DNA from: Eurosta solidaginis
Lineage: Eukaryota > Arthropoda > Insecta > Diptera > Tephritidae
NCBI RefSeq assembly: GCF_040869045.1
Contig: NC_090319.1
Coordinates: 52,114,779 to 52,178,778, forward strand
Length of the DNA stretch: 64,000 bases
Reading direction: 5' to 3'
Made by a program: the position numbers and the translations under genes
Notes under the pieces: generated by a model
The model's database searches: none
The model's input: the letters and a program-made list of their open reading frames with translations, nothing else
What the model was told of the DNA's origin: nothing
Shown here: positions 22,455 through 33,417 of the stretch, piece after piece
How positions within the stretch are numbered: the stretch's first letter is position 1
Layout: each line of letters begins with the position of its first letter

Positions 22455-24510
22455 TTATACTCAGTTGAGCAGAGCTCACAGAGTATACTAAGTTTGATTG
22501 CACAACGGTTGGTTGTACAGGTATAACGGAATCGAGATAGATATAGACTTCCATATATCAAAATCATCAGGATCGAAAAAAAATTTGACTGAGCCATGTC
22601 CGTCCGTCCGTCCGTTAACACGATAACTTGAGTAAATTTTTAGGTATCTTGATGAAATTTGGTATGTAGGTTCCTGAGCACTCATCTCAGATCGCTATTT
22701 AAAATGAACGATATCGGACTATAACCACGTCCCCTTTTTTGATATCGAAAATTTCGAAAAACCGAAAAAGTGCAATAATTCATTACCAAAGACAGATAAA
22801 GCGATGAAATTTGTTAGCAGAGTTGGACTTATGACGCAGAATTGAAAATTAGTAAAATTTTGGACAATGGGCGTGGCACCGCCCACTTTTAAAAGAAGGT
22901 AATTTAAAATTTAGCAAGCTGTAATTTGGCAGTCGTTGAAGATATCATGATGAAGTTTGGCAGGAACGTTACTCCTATTACTATATATACGCTTAATAAA
23001 AATTAGCGAAATCGGAGAAGGACCACGCCCACTTTAAAAAAAAAATTTTTAAGTAAAATTTTAACAAAAAATGTAATATCTTTACAGTATATAAGTAAAT
23101 TATGTCAACATTCAACTACAGTAATGATATGGTGCAAAAAATACAAAAATAAAAGAAAATTTCAAAATGGGCGTGGCTCCGCCCTTTTTCATTTAATTTG
23201 TCTAGGATACTTTTAATGCCAATGGTCGAACAAAAATTTACCAATCCTTTTGAAATTTGGTAGGGGCATAGATTTTATGACGATAACTGTTTTCTGTGGA
23301 AATGGGCGAAATCGGTTGATGCCACGCCCAGTTTTTATACACGGTCGTCCGTCTGTCCTTCCGCATGGCCGTTAACACGATAACTACAGCAAAAATCGAC
23401 ATATCTTTACTGAACTTAGTTCACGTACTTATCTGAACGCACTTTATCTTGGTGTAAAAAATGAATGAAATCCGACTATGACCACGCCCACTTTTTCGAT
23501 ATCGAAAATTACGAAAAATGAAAAAAATGCCATAATTCTATACCAAATACGAAAAAAGGGATGAAACATGGTAATTGGATTGGTTTATTGACGCGAAATA
23601 TAACCTTGGAAAAAACTTTGTAAAATGGTTGTGACACCTACCATATTAAGTAGAAGAAAATGAAAAAGTTCTGCAGGGCGAAATAAAAAACCCTTGAAAT
23701 CTTTGCAGGTATTACATATATAAATAAATTAGCGGTATCCAACAGATGATGTTCTGGGTCACCCTGATCCACATTTTGGTCGATATCTGGAAAACGCCTT
23801 CACATATACAACTACCACCACTCCCTTTTACAACTCTCATTAATACCTTTAATTTGATACCAATATCGTACAAACACATTCAAGAGTTACCCTTGGTCCA
23901 CCTTTATGGCGATATCTCGAAAAGGCGACCACCTATAGAACTAAGACCCACTCCCTTTTAAAACAATCATTAACACCTTTCGTTTGATACCCATATTGTA
24001 CAAACTTATTCTAGAGTCACCCCTGGTCCACCTTTATGGCGATATATCGAAAAGGCGACCACCTATAGAACTAAGACCCACTCCCTTTTAAAATACTCAT
24101 TAATACCTTTCGTCTGATACCCATATTATACAAACGCATTCTAGAGTCACCCCTGGTCCACCTTTGTGGAGATATCTCGAAACGGCGTCCACCTATGGAA
24201 CTAAGGATTACTCCCTTTTAAAATACTCATTAACACCTTTCATCTGATACCCATCTACCCATTCTAGAGTCAACCCTGATCCACCTTTATGGCGATATCT
24301 CTAAATGGCGTCCACCTATAGAACTATGGCCCACTCGCTCATAAAATACTCTTTAAATCCTTTTATTTGATACACATGTCATACAAACACATTTCAGGGT
24401 TTCCCTCGGTTCATTTTCCTACATGGTTATTTTCCCTTATGTTGTCACCATAGCTCTCAACTGAGTATGTCATGTTCGGTTACACCCGAACTTAACCTTC
24501 CTTACTTGTT
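22455..24510 (+). mobile_element. DINE type 1, long copy
   Basis: It starts TTTTTATACTCAGTTGAGCAGAGCTC (terminal hairpin) and ends GTTCGGTTACACCCGAAC followed by CCTTCCTTACTTGTT. In between are GCCATGTCCGTCCGTCCG (22593-22612), several CCACGCCCACTTT-type blocks, TGACACCTACCATATTAAG (about 23632), and six units of the 130-bp repeat (23760-24412). The orientation is opposite to the 11.3-kb copy. It lies in the middle of the fold-back element. No target-site duplication is visible, which is normal for Helitron-related insertions. Confidence 0.8.
23760..24412. repeat. 130-bp tandem array, six units
   Basis: CCCTGGTCCACCTTTATGG or a variant starts near 23762, 23891, 24021, 24151, 24274 and 24402. 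Steps are 129, 130, 130, 123 and 128 bp; the 123 step comes from a small deletion at CCCATCTACCCATTC. Confidence 0.88.
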
Positions 24511-24905
24511 TATTGTATTTATGAAATTAAATAGGTTAGGGAGTGTCCCAAACGCACTTCGAATGTTTTGTGCCATCTTTCGATAGAATTATTTGCTTGG
24601 GCTTCACCCAATCGATTCTTTCGACGCTGCGGTGTTCCAGGCTGAAAAAAAAATTCAGTAACAAAATTCAGAAGTCAAACTTCAGAAGGTAATCAGACAA
24701 AAAACATTAAATTTTGCGCAAAATATTGAAATTTGATTTCTTAATTTTGAATTATGAATTTTGATTTCTGAATTTTTTTTTCTGAGTTTTTACTTCTGAA
24801 TTTCAGCTTTCTGAAAAAAGGGTTCGGACTAATGTTTTCTGAAAAATTTTGTTTCTGAAATTTTATTTTCTGATTTATGGGGGGAACCATTTTTTCAGAA
24901 TATTG

Positions 24906-26090
24906 TAACAGATATTCATCAAATGAATAAATTTTGCAATTTCCACGGATTTGTTCACCGAATTTTCCACGTGAAACTAAAATATACATTATGGTATATT
25001 GATAAGCGAAATTTTAAAAATTCTATATTGATCTTGAATTTTCGCTTTCTATGTGGCAAGAGCTCTTGCCATACGCATTTATGTGTGCTCTATGCGGTGC
25101 GTAGCTGTTAAAACTTCCTCTCATTTCCTAGACAAAGAGTGCCTCTGTAACACATGCACATATACATATTTACACACACATACCACAGCTAACGAGATGT
25201 TTTATAAGTATTTTTAAACTTAGTTAAATTTATTTCTCTTCTCGCAACTTTGCCATAATTAATTTGGAAATTCTTATTAAATACTTTTACATTCGCCCTA
25301 ACTAAGTTCGTAGACTAAATTGGCCAACCACTTGAAGCAAAAATTTTATTCAGCAACAACTCAAACCCTTTACTTATGTTAAATATATAATAAGAGAGAG
25401 AAATAAAGTATATAAAATAAAAATTCTTAAAACAAGAAATTAAACCAAAATTTAGTACAGCTTCTTTCTTCGATCCAAAGATGTAAGGTAACAAAGTTAA
25501 CATTGGATATATTTGAAGGCAACCTAACAAAGAACTGCTAAGTTTTTACATACCAAAAATACAAACACACATTTAAGTATGTATATCAAAGAAAATTGTT
25601 GAATACGGCTTTGCAACAAGAGCAGACAGTCGAACCGCAATTTATCTTGGCCACTAAACCACAAAAGTGGCAAGTTTAAACTTCGTTGCACAAGTTTGGT
25701 AGACAAACTGATGATGAGGTGGAAAATAGTCAAAAAGACATACCTAGAAGAAACGCAAAAAACGTAATTTAAAGAAGATAAAATAACTTAGAATGAAAAA
25801 AATGAACAGACATTAACAGAAGCAAACTGACTTACGTTAGAAGCAAACAAAAACTTTCAAACCCACAGGACAACCTTAATTTTTGGTAGGCGGTTGCAAC
25901 TGCAACTGAATTTGGGAATCGAAATAAATTCTAGAAGAATATAAAGTGTACTTAAAGTGAGTAGACAGTGCTTGGATAGCATTAAGCACGCAAGAATCTA
26001 AAGAGACTAGAAATGAAAAAGAAAACAAGTTTGCTTCAATATTTACTGCCAAGCTAAGAAAAAACTGAAAGTTAGAATAATTTTTTCAGA
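24906..26090. other. No gene seen
   Basis: AT-rich sequence with small open frames (up to 71 codons) without family resemblance. Confidence 0.4.
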
Positions 26091-26370
26091 TTTTTAATTC
26101 ATAATTAAGCAATCCGCAAGAGTTTCGTTAGCCTTATACGAATTTAAGTTTAATTTAAGTACGAACTTCGATTCATCGAGTGCTGCTCCCTCCTTTGTCA
26201 ACTCATCGCACTTTTGTAACCCCCATATCCCTTTATGGCGGGGAACCCAGTATAGATGTTTAGTCCGGTCTGATAGAAGCTCTTCCAATGCTTATTTTTA
26301 TTCCAGGACACTACTTGATAAAGTACTGTTTGAGATTTGCCAGATTTAGATTGCTGCCAGATTACTGAAC

Positions 26371-26700
26371 TGGCGGCCGCCGTGGTATGATGGTAGCGTG
26401 CTCCGAAGATCCTGGGTTCACCCCCACGGGCAAAGCAACCTCAAAATTTTAGGAACAAGTGTTTTCAATTAGAAGAATTTTTTTCTAAGCGGAGTCGCCC
26501 CTCGGCATTGTTTGGTAAGCACACCGAGTGTATGAAAAGCTGTCAGTGAAAACTCATCTGCCTTGCAAATGCCGTTCGGAGTCCGCATAAAGCAAGTAGG
26601 TCTCGTCCCGCCAATGTGTACGAAAAATTAAAAAGGAGCACGACGCAAATTAGAAAAGAAGCTCGGCCTGGTCAAGGCTCCAGTTTTAAGGGGCCGGCAG
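26371..26700 (+). mobile_element. tRNA-derived SINE-A inside the RNase H domain of a LINE
   Basis: It begins GGCGGCCGCCGTGGTATGATGG with A-box-like GGTATGATGGTAGCGTG and a decayed B-box GGTTCACCCCCACGGGC. The body contains GTCGCCCCTCGGCATTG, GAAAACTCATCTGCCTTGC, GCCGTTCGGAGTCCGCATAA and AGAAGCTCGGCC. The head lacks several bases between the boxes. No clear target-site duplication is visible because the end runs into a LINE scrap. Confidence 0.8.
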
Positions 26701-26825
26701 AGTTGCCAAAAGTCCTAGAAAATTTCTAGTATTCAAGAGGACGAAGTTATTCTCTAACATAATCGCTGGCTTCTTCCGTTTTGTCGGCAAACAAATTCTA
26801 GTTATAGTAAGGACACATGCAGTCT
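26701..26825 (+). mobile_element. 3' scrap of an RNase H-type LINE
   Basis: GTCCTAGAAAATTTCTAGTATTC, AAGAGGACGAAGTTATTC and ATAATCGCTGGCTTCTTCCG match the 3' end at 20.05-20.15 kb. It lies in opposite orientation to the LINE into which it is embedded. Confidence 0.55.
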
Positions 26826-28297
26826 ATTGGAGGTCTTTATTTACCGGCAATTTCAACTTAACTGTTTCAGATTATTACCTTGATCGCCGCCCAACTATCA
26901 GCACTTAAATAGACGCGACTGCAGCTTAAGCACGCTTCGTCAGAATTTCTGCTGCTTTTTTTATGGCTACAGTTTCTGCCTGAAAGACTCTGCAGTAATA
27001 TGGCAGCATGAAGGATATACTTATTTCTGGATCGCCACAGTAAGCAGCATCCCCGACTCATTCCAATAATTTTGAACTATCGGTGTACACCTGTAAAATA
27101 TGTTCTGCCATTTCGCATCCTTGCGCCAATTCTTTGGATCTGTTGTGGCCCCAAGATCTCTTTCGTATCTCAGGCGCGAGTCCATGTAGTCCGGTCGCAC
27201 TTGATTAAATTTTTTTTTTTGTATAATTTGTTTATTTGCAGTCTATTTTAAAATAATAAGCAAATTATATAACTAATGACTAAGAAAAGTGACTTATATT
27301 ATTGAACTCCATTGAGGTCAATAATAATATACTTTATTTTATGACGCTATAGCTCAATGGCCATATGACCTGCGCTGAAGCTACCCCGAGGACTTGAGCC
27401 TTATTGCAGCTGCTAGCGCTTTATTTTTCGCCATGAGGTCTACAGTCGGGATATGCAGAAAGGCACGCAATGTTGCTCTCATTAGTAGTTTTCATAGCTA
27501 CCGTTATGCTAATCATTGCTCGTTTATTGTGTGGTTGTGCACTAAACTAAGACCCGAAAGCAAAATATGGGCTGGACAATTGGCTTAAATACCGAAAGAG
27601 AGGGTTTCGGCCCTTCATGCATCCTATCATCCTCTTTCATGCATACAGTTCCACAGAGACTTTCTTCGCTCTCTCTTCCACATCGTGTTTCCCCACAACT
27701 TACTGTCTAGTATAATTCCTACATATTTTCTGCTGTATTTTTTATGTAGGATTACCCCTCCAAGCTAAGATTCCAATTATGAACCTTTTATTTTCTTGAA
27801 AACAACGCATATCCAGAAACGCCTGATCCATCAGAGCGTTGACTATTGGTAGACACATGCAGCTTACTTTTCATCAACGTATACCGTGAATTTGACTAGT
27901 CCTCTGTTGAACCGCCTAAGCCATTGGTTTATGATCAGCATCCACAGCAATGGTAAGAACATCCCACCCTGCAGTATTCCTCTAATGATTTTGGAGCTCC
28001 GCATAGAATACATTGTGACGTAATCACTTTACGGCTTAACATGAAGCTTACCCATTTTTTTTTGTAAATCCGAATGTACTTCAATCTAATTGAGACACTC
28101 GAAGATTACTCGTTTCAAGACATTGTCGAAAGCCCTTGCAATGCCCAAAAAAATACCAGGGGCATATTCCTGGTATTCCATGGCTTTTGCTATATTGATG
28201 ACCACTTTATGCTATGCGGCATCAACTGACTTTCCTTTGATATAAGCATGTTTTGCTGAAGAGCGTAATTCAGACAGTAATTCATTTGCATTTGATT

Positions 28298-29355
28298 TTG
28301 TGTATACATATTTTGGCGAATAAAGCAAGCAGCCACACTCATTTACATGGATGCATTACAGCAAGCAGCCGTACTTATGTACATCAACACATCAAAGCAA
28401 GCAGCCACGCCCACACATAAGCAGCAGCTTGAAGCAGCGACATTTTTTCACATACACATATGTAGTCAGCATATAAGAGAGAAGAAGAGAGAGAAATTAT
28501 CACACGTCACGTTAACATTAGCTAAGACCAGAAGTTGTTACTCACGCATACACACGCATAACCAAGCTAAATAACCAAGTATGAGATATAACTGTTCTGG
28601 AAGGCATATTCGTGAAAAGCAGGGGCAGAAACTGTTATTCCTTTTATAATATAATTCCTTGCAAAACTGTTAATTTTGGACTTTTAATATATTTGCATCA
28701 AGATAAAAATTATTTTCGAATTTTTAGTTTTTGAGTCCGATAGAACTAGTTACAACAAACAATTTTTTTTTAATTCGGATAAGCCGTTTTTTTGTTATCA
28801 AGTCGGACTTTTATTTTGGCCTTAAAAAATAAAAGTGCGGCTTTAACTTTTATTTCCGGACTTTTATTTTTAAAAGTCCGAGTTTAACTAGTTCTATCGG
28901 ATTAAAAAAATAAAAATACAGATTTTACTTTTATATGTGGACTTTTATGGAAAAAGTTCGAAAAAAAAAAGGATGCATGGTTCGACATGATATTGCTATA
29001 GGGATACCTGAGGACTCAAACATTTTCACCTAGGAGAATTTTTTGACCAGGACTTTTTCGACTCCGAAAAAAAAATAATTATTATTTTCCGTCCCTGGTG
29101 AAAAGTCTAGACCTTAGAAGAAATATGCGAACAAGGCAACAGACAGTATAAAAGCAGCGCAAGCTGAGGAATAATTAATCAGTTTGATTTAAACACGCTA
29201 TTAGTCAAGAATGCGATAATTGTAATTGTGGAGTAGAGTTGAAAATAAAGACAATTTTGTCATACTGAGTATTGGAGTTATTTATTCGAGAATTCAGCGA
29301 TTCGAACTTTAACCGAAGGTGCATGATAATCAGGAATTTCCCAAAATTCGTTACA
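28298..29355 (+). mobile_element. LTR of a gypsy-like retrotransposon, interrupted by a hAT MITE
   Basis: The right part (29130-29355) has the layout of an LTR: TATAAAAGCAGCGCAAGC at 29149, CAGTTTGATTTAAACACGCTATTAG, AATAAAGACAATTTTG with a poly(A) signal at 29244, GGAGTTATTTATTCGAG, and a GTTACA end at 29355. The same order occurs inverted in the solo LTR at 279-1424. The left part (28318-28570) has GCAAGCAGCC repeats and an AGAGAGAAGAAGAGAGAG tract. The 5' boundary is uncertain, possibly TGTGTATACATATT at 28298, and no target-site duplication was found. No internal region adjoins it. The original LTR would be about 570 bp without the MITE. Confidence 0.6.
28620..29097. mobile_element. hAT-type MITE with perfect 8-bp target-site duplication
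   Basis: GTGAAAAG occurs directly before (28612-28619) and after (29098-29105) a 478-bp insert. The insert begins CAGGGGCAGAAA and its other end, reverse-complemented, begins CAGGGACGGAAA, so 10 of 12 terminal bases match. An 8-bp duplication and CAGGG-type ends are diagnostic of hAT transposons. Inside is a perfect 17-bp inverted repeat, TCCGATAGAACTAGTTA (28736-28752) with its complement at 28885-28901, surrounded by AAAAGTCCG-type phrases. There is no transposase, so it is non-autonomous. Confidence 0.85.
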
Positions 29356-30600
29356 ATGTATTAATCTATCTATGTGTTTGAGCAAATAATATGTCAAGCC
29401 AATGAGCCTATGGTCTTGTTTTCAATAAACTCAGGAAGATCTAAATAAAAATTCGAAATTCCTGTAACGTTTTTTCGATGTTTTTCGAACACATTTTTGA
29501 GATAAATTTTCTTTAAGCAAACATGGTTTCAAACAGATTTAGCATTTACTTTCAATTCTTTCTCCAATCGAGAAATGTATTTTGAGCTTCAGTATTTAGA
29601 GGATAGATATATTGATTCTTACGTGCAATATATAGAAATTCTGTAGGAGTTTAATATTTTTTATTGGCACAGTCAACTTTAAGAAATAATCTATCAATTT
29701 AAATAAAATGTCTAGTCAATGGCAACATTTGTGACTATAATGCATATCTATGTATTCCAAATGTGTCGCTCATCATCAATGTGCCACTGATTTACGATTA
29801 CACATACCTGATTGATCTTAGCGCCCAGAAAGCCATTACTCTATATCGGGTACGTACTAAATATGTAGATATATGTACAGCTGTATCCTATTTCTTTTGT
29901 TTACAAAGTCATATAGTATGTATGTTAAAATATACACATATCTGAGTATATATGTATGTTTTTAGTTGGGTTACATAAATATGAAGGCGATGGGTGTTAG
30001 TAAATATATTCATCCCCGCAAAAAATCGTGCTACTAATTCTAAAGGAATCAGTCCGTGATTAATCCTTTAAATCTATAAAGGGCTACAACTGATGCCCAC
30101 TAGTCCCTTATAGGTATAGTAAGTCTTGAATTTATGTAACAGGCTCCAACGAAAAAAGATGGATATATGAGGAGCTCAATACCAAAACCAAAACACTGGT
30201 AAGTAATAAGTATAAATTGAACACACCGTTAAAAAAAACAAACATAAACATGTAAAACTGAGCCCGACTTTACAAAACTTTTCACTCACAATGAAAAGAA
30301 ACTTAAAAACAAACCTACATAACACACAAATTAATATAGAGACAGAATGTCTCAATTGGGTTGTTAGTGTAGAAATGAGATAATCTGAATGAAACAAGGA
30401 AACAAATACAATCAGGTTAGATTAGTGGTTAAGGCAACTGCAGTTTCACCGTGTGATTCGCGGTTCCAATCTCGGTGAAACCATTGATAACATTACGAAA
30501 TTGCCTGATGATGATTACGTGGCGGCTTTCGAAATGGTACCATCGCAATACGCCAGTAAATGTTTCTTTCTTTCTTTTCAGTTTCTCTTGGAAAAAACAT
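29356..30600. other. No gene seen
   Basis: AT-rich sequence with TATG runs. Open frames of 60-73 codons are unremarkable. A tRNA-like TTAGATTAGTGGTTAAGGC at 30417-30435 and GCGGTTCCAATCTCGG at 30460-30475 are box-like but form no cloverleaf I could pair. Confidence 0.4.
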
Positions 30601-30619
30601 AACAATTGAATATTCAATT

Positions 30620-30862
30620 GTTGTTGTTGTTGTAGCGATACGGTTGCTCCCCGAAGGTTTAGGGAGTGATCGATTTGATGGTCCTTTGCCGTTTACAGAT
30701 CCGGTACGCTCCGGTAACACAGCATCATTAAGGTGCTGGCCCGACCATCTCGGGAACGATTTATATGGCCACATTAAACCTTCAGGCCAATCCGGTATTT
30801 TAGTCGCCTCTTACGACAGGCATACCTACCGCGGGTATATTCTAACCCCCTGACCCGCTGGG
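30620..30862 (-). mobile_element. SINE-B, short form, with 14-bp palindromic target-site duplication
   Basis: The insert is flanked by TTGAATATTCAATT at 30606-30619 and 30863-30876, a perfect 14-bp duplication of a palindromic target. On the minus strand it starts CCCAGCGGGTCAGGGGG and runs through AATATACCCGCGGTAGG, AAGAGGCGACTAAAATACC, ATCGTTCCCGAGATGG, TAATGATGCTGTGTTACCGG, AAAGGACCATCAAATCG and CCTTCGGGGAGCAACC. It ends TATCGCTACAACAACAAC. At 243 bp it lacks the internal ~180 bp present in the copies at 6.46 and 42.86 kb. No convincing tRNA A/B boxes are seen. Confidence 0.88.
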
Positions 30863-30900
30863 TTGAATATTCAATTATTATAAGCCGGTATTAAGTTCAT

Positions 30901-31234
30901 GGCGGCCACCGTGGTGTGATGGTAGCGTGCTCCGCCTACCGCACCGGATGCCCTGGGTTCAAACCCCGGGCAAAGCAACACCAAAAGTTTTTAGAAATAA
31001 GGTTTTTCAATTAGAAGACAATTTTTCTAAGCGGGGGCGCCCCTCGGCAGTGTTTGGCAAGCGCTCCGGGTGTATTTCTGCCATGAAAAGCTCTCAGTGA
31101 AAACTCATCTGCCTTGCAGATGCCGTTCGGAGTCGGCATAAAATCATACGACGCAAATTGGAAGAGAAGCTCGGCCTTAGATCTCTTCGGAGGTTATAGC
31201 TCCTTACATTTATTTATTTATTTATTTTTTATTT
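30901..31234 (+). mobile_element. Full-length tRNA-derived SINE-A with target-site duplication
   Basis: The head is GGCGGCCACCGTGGTGTG with A-box GGTGTGATGGTAGCGTG and B-box GGGTTCAAACCCCGGGC near 30955-30971. The body has GGGCGCCCCTCGGCAGTG, TCTCAGTGAAAACTCATCTG, GATGCCGTTCGGAGTCGG and GAAGAGAAGCTCGGCC, and the tail is (ATTT)n. TTAAGTTCAT (30891-30900) before it and TTAAGCTCAT (31236-31245) after it form a 10-bp duplication with one mismatch. This is the best-preserved of four copies and is 25 bp from the SINE-B duplication. Confidence 0.88.
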
Positions 31235-31849
31235 ATTAAGCTCATGAGTTCTTAAATAATAAGTATAAATTGAACACACCATTAAACAAACAAACTGGTA
31301 ACTTTTGTTATATTATTTTTGGTATTATTTGCTACAATCTCAATACATTATTAATCGATTTAAAATATGCTTTTATAATTTCAAAAATTATTATATTGAT
31401 AATCATTTCTGTAGAGATAGAAAGAGACCTATCCAACCTTATCTATGAGCGAACAAAGATGAATTATACGACAGTAGTGTAGATGTACGAAGAATACATG
31501 TTCAAGAATACCAGCAAAACTTCAAAGCAAGTGTAGAGAAAACAAATCTGACAGTACCCTTCAGGCATATACGGGTAGAACCAGTATCCCCATTGGATAC
31601 GCTCGAACAAAAGGTATCAGTTCAAACCATACAAACAAATCAAATCTGGTTATAGTCGCTTGCTCCTTCGCAACTCAGCTCTGAATCAAACTTCACTGAT
31701 CGCATGTTTGACAGGGTTTGCACTATAATTTACTATACACATGCATATTTTTTTATATTTGCATAAGAAGTTGAATATATACAGTATTGTTCAAAATATT
31801 AGCTGACCCGGTACACTTTGTTCTTCCCTAACGTTAGCTCGTGTGCATT

Positions 31850-32095
31850 GCTTTCAAATCGGTTTTACATCTTACTCTCCCTTACTCTCACCCTCTCTCT
31901 AGCATCCCTCTTTCTAACCGTTATTTTCCTCGCCCCTCTCTTGATCATTCCATATCTCTGACGCTTTGTTCTAATTTCTTTTTTTTTTTTTTTTGTTTAA
32001 AAATTGCTTCACTGAATTGGATTAGCAGATGCGACAGACATTATTTCACGCCATATTTAGTTCATGTGCATTTATTTTAAGACGATTTTACCTTT
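31850..32095. repeat. Polypyrimidine-rich segment, first half
   Basis: CT-rich runs (CTTACTCTCCCTTACTCTC, CCTCTCTCTAGC) follow GTGTGCATTGCTTTCAAATCGG. A related phrase GTGCATTTATTTTAAGACG recurs about 220 bp later at 32067. CT-rich sequence resumes after the SINE at 32270-32415. This looks like an older tandem or duplicated unit split by the SINE. Confidence 0.5.
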
Positions 32096-32268
32096 TTTTG
32101 TTGTTTTTGTAGCGATAAGGATGCTCCCCGAAGGCCCTGGGGAATGTTATCTATTTTGATGGTCTTTTGGCGGATGCATATCCAGTACGTTCCGGTAACA
32201 ATAACCATTAAGGCACCAGCCAAACCATCTCGGGAAGGATTAGGATGACCACATGAAACTTTCAATGC
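32096..32268 (-). mobile_element. SINE-B 3' half
   Basis: On the plus strand it begins TTTGTTGTTTTTGTAGCGATAAGG (inverted tail). It continues with CTCCCCGAAGGCCCTGGGG, GATGGTCTTTTGGCGG, CCAGTACGTTCCGGTAAC, AACCATTAAGGCACCAG and ACCATCTCGGGAAGGAT. The head is missing, and the insert splits a CT-rich segment. Confidence 0.75.
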
Positions 32269-32429
32269 CATATTTCTCTGGGCTTCTTTCTCTCACTAAA
32301 TCGTTTGCTCTTCTTTTCGTTCTCGGTCTCCGCTTCTATCTCTAGCTCTATGCCCTTAGTCTTTTTATCTTCACCTTACTCTCTCCCTCTTACTCTATCT
32401 CTCTTTTTTCTAGCTTTTGATCTTATTCA

Positions 32430-33415
32430 ACAAAATGATATGGCGAAATGTTGTCGCTAAAAGTGTGTTTGGACGTTTGGTTCACAACGAAAACACACGC
32501 AATTTGTTTTGTTTTAATATTTTTTTAACGCTTCACTAAATTAAAAATAATAGATAAAGTACCTTGCTGTTTGAAATTAGCGCCAATTATTTCCAAAAAA
32601 ATTGAGCGTAGATGAGTAAAAATAATAAGAGATGCTTGAATATATTTGAAAATTAAAATGTAATACCGTCCCCAAAAACCAGTCTCATCTGTACCTCATT
32701 ACATTTTTGTCGAACATATCTAATTATTTGTCATCAAACGTATCTCTAAAACATTACAATAGGCTTTTGATTTTAATATTTTTCACACAACTGTATCAAG
32801 TACATGCACATGTATAGGTATGGGTGTGGCCTACGTCTAAAGTTGCAGATGTTGCAGATGTTGAAGCAAGTAATTAAAAATGTTTAGCGGTTCTTCGCTA
32901 TGACGTTGATGATGACGACGTAAAGGGGGCGGGGGTGAGTGCGGCTGCAATATAAAACCAACATTCAATGTAGTTAATGTGAGTTGTTCGTTTCGGTAGC
33001 GGAGCATACTAAATGTAAGCAAAAAACATTCTATGGTACAACAACAAACACTATGTAGTATAGCTGCACAAAGGAAAAGGAGAGGAAGAGGGAAAAAATA
33101 ATAAACAAATTGCAATAAATTTATGAAAGTTGTTTTTTATGAAATCACACTGATTTGAAGTTGTAAACGTACAAGTGAAGTAGTAAATATGCACTATACT
33201 AGAATAGTATATATGTATATGTGTATGTAAATTGTGTGGTAGCAACGCTCATACCATGACCGGAGTAGTTGAATGCATGAGTGGCATTACAACTTCCAAA
33301 TAATTTAATGTCAGTCCAATACAATTGACGATTTGAGCCTTTGATGGTACATAAATAAGAAAATTTATATATGCATGCATTGTGTATTCGTTTACGTTGT
33401 TTACAAATACATGTG
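32430..33415. other. No gene seen
   Basis: AT-rich DNA. Open frames at 32837-33245 on the minus strand are low-complexity. Confidence 0.4.
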
Positions 33416-33417
33416 TA

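Larger units (their letters stand above)
22035..24905. mobile_element. Fold-back element with TTCAGAA-rich inverted arms, split by a DINE
   Basis: The left arm (about 22050-22240) runs through CCCCATAAATTAAGAAAACA, AAATTTCAGAAACATATTTT and CAGAAAACATTAGTCAGAACCC. The right arm (about 24640-24905), reverse-complemented, gives CCCCATAAATCAGAAAATA, AAATTTCAGAAACAAAATTT and CAGAAAACATTAGTCCGAACCC. The arms therefore pair over about 190-250 bp, each built of TTCAGAA words every 15-25 bp. The interior holds a complete DINE (22455-24510) with short unique flanks. There is no transposase. It is probably a fold-back or MITE-like element of unknown superfamily. Confidence 0.65.
26094..28262 (-). pseudogene. 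Decayed RNase H-type LINE (RT and RNase H), broken by insertions
   Basis: Minus-strand reading from 28262 downwards gives a LINE polyprotein tail. First come an FDKAF/KRVIFECLN-like stretch and GILQGGMFLPLLW-type sequence near 27940-27980, corresponding to the QGGVLSPLLW reverse-transcriptase motif. RNase H follows: HILQVYTDSSKL near 27070-27100 and FQAETVAIKKAAEILTKR near 26930-26985. The last part at 26094-26288 is HLYWVPRHKGIWG followed by CDELTKEGAALDESK. The RNase H domain is split by a SINE (26371-26700) and a plus-strand LINE scrap (26700-26825). A further AT-rich insert lies at about 27208-27368. Stops and frameshifts are numerous. Confidence 0.65.

Noticed and set aside
22199..22685. 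Open frames of 65-140 codons over the DINE terminus
   Set aside because: The microsatellite and terminal hairpin of the DINE are read through by chance. Similar peptides recur at 12845, 34585 and 51705 because the DNA repeat recurs.
30176..30397. Hydrophobic 73-codon open frame (minus)
   Set aside because: Composition effect of AT-rich DNA; no motif.
30901..30975. Functional tRNA gene
   Set aside because: A and B boxes are present, but the acceptor stem does not pair, and the same head is followed by an identical ~250-bp body in four places, so it is a SINE head.
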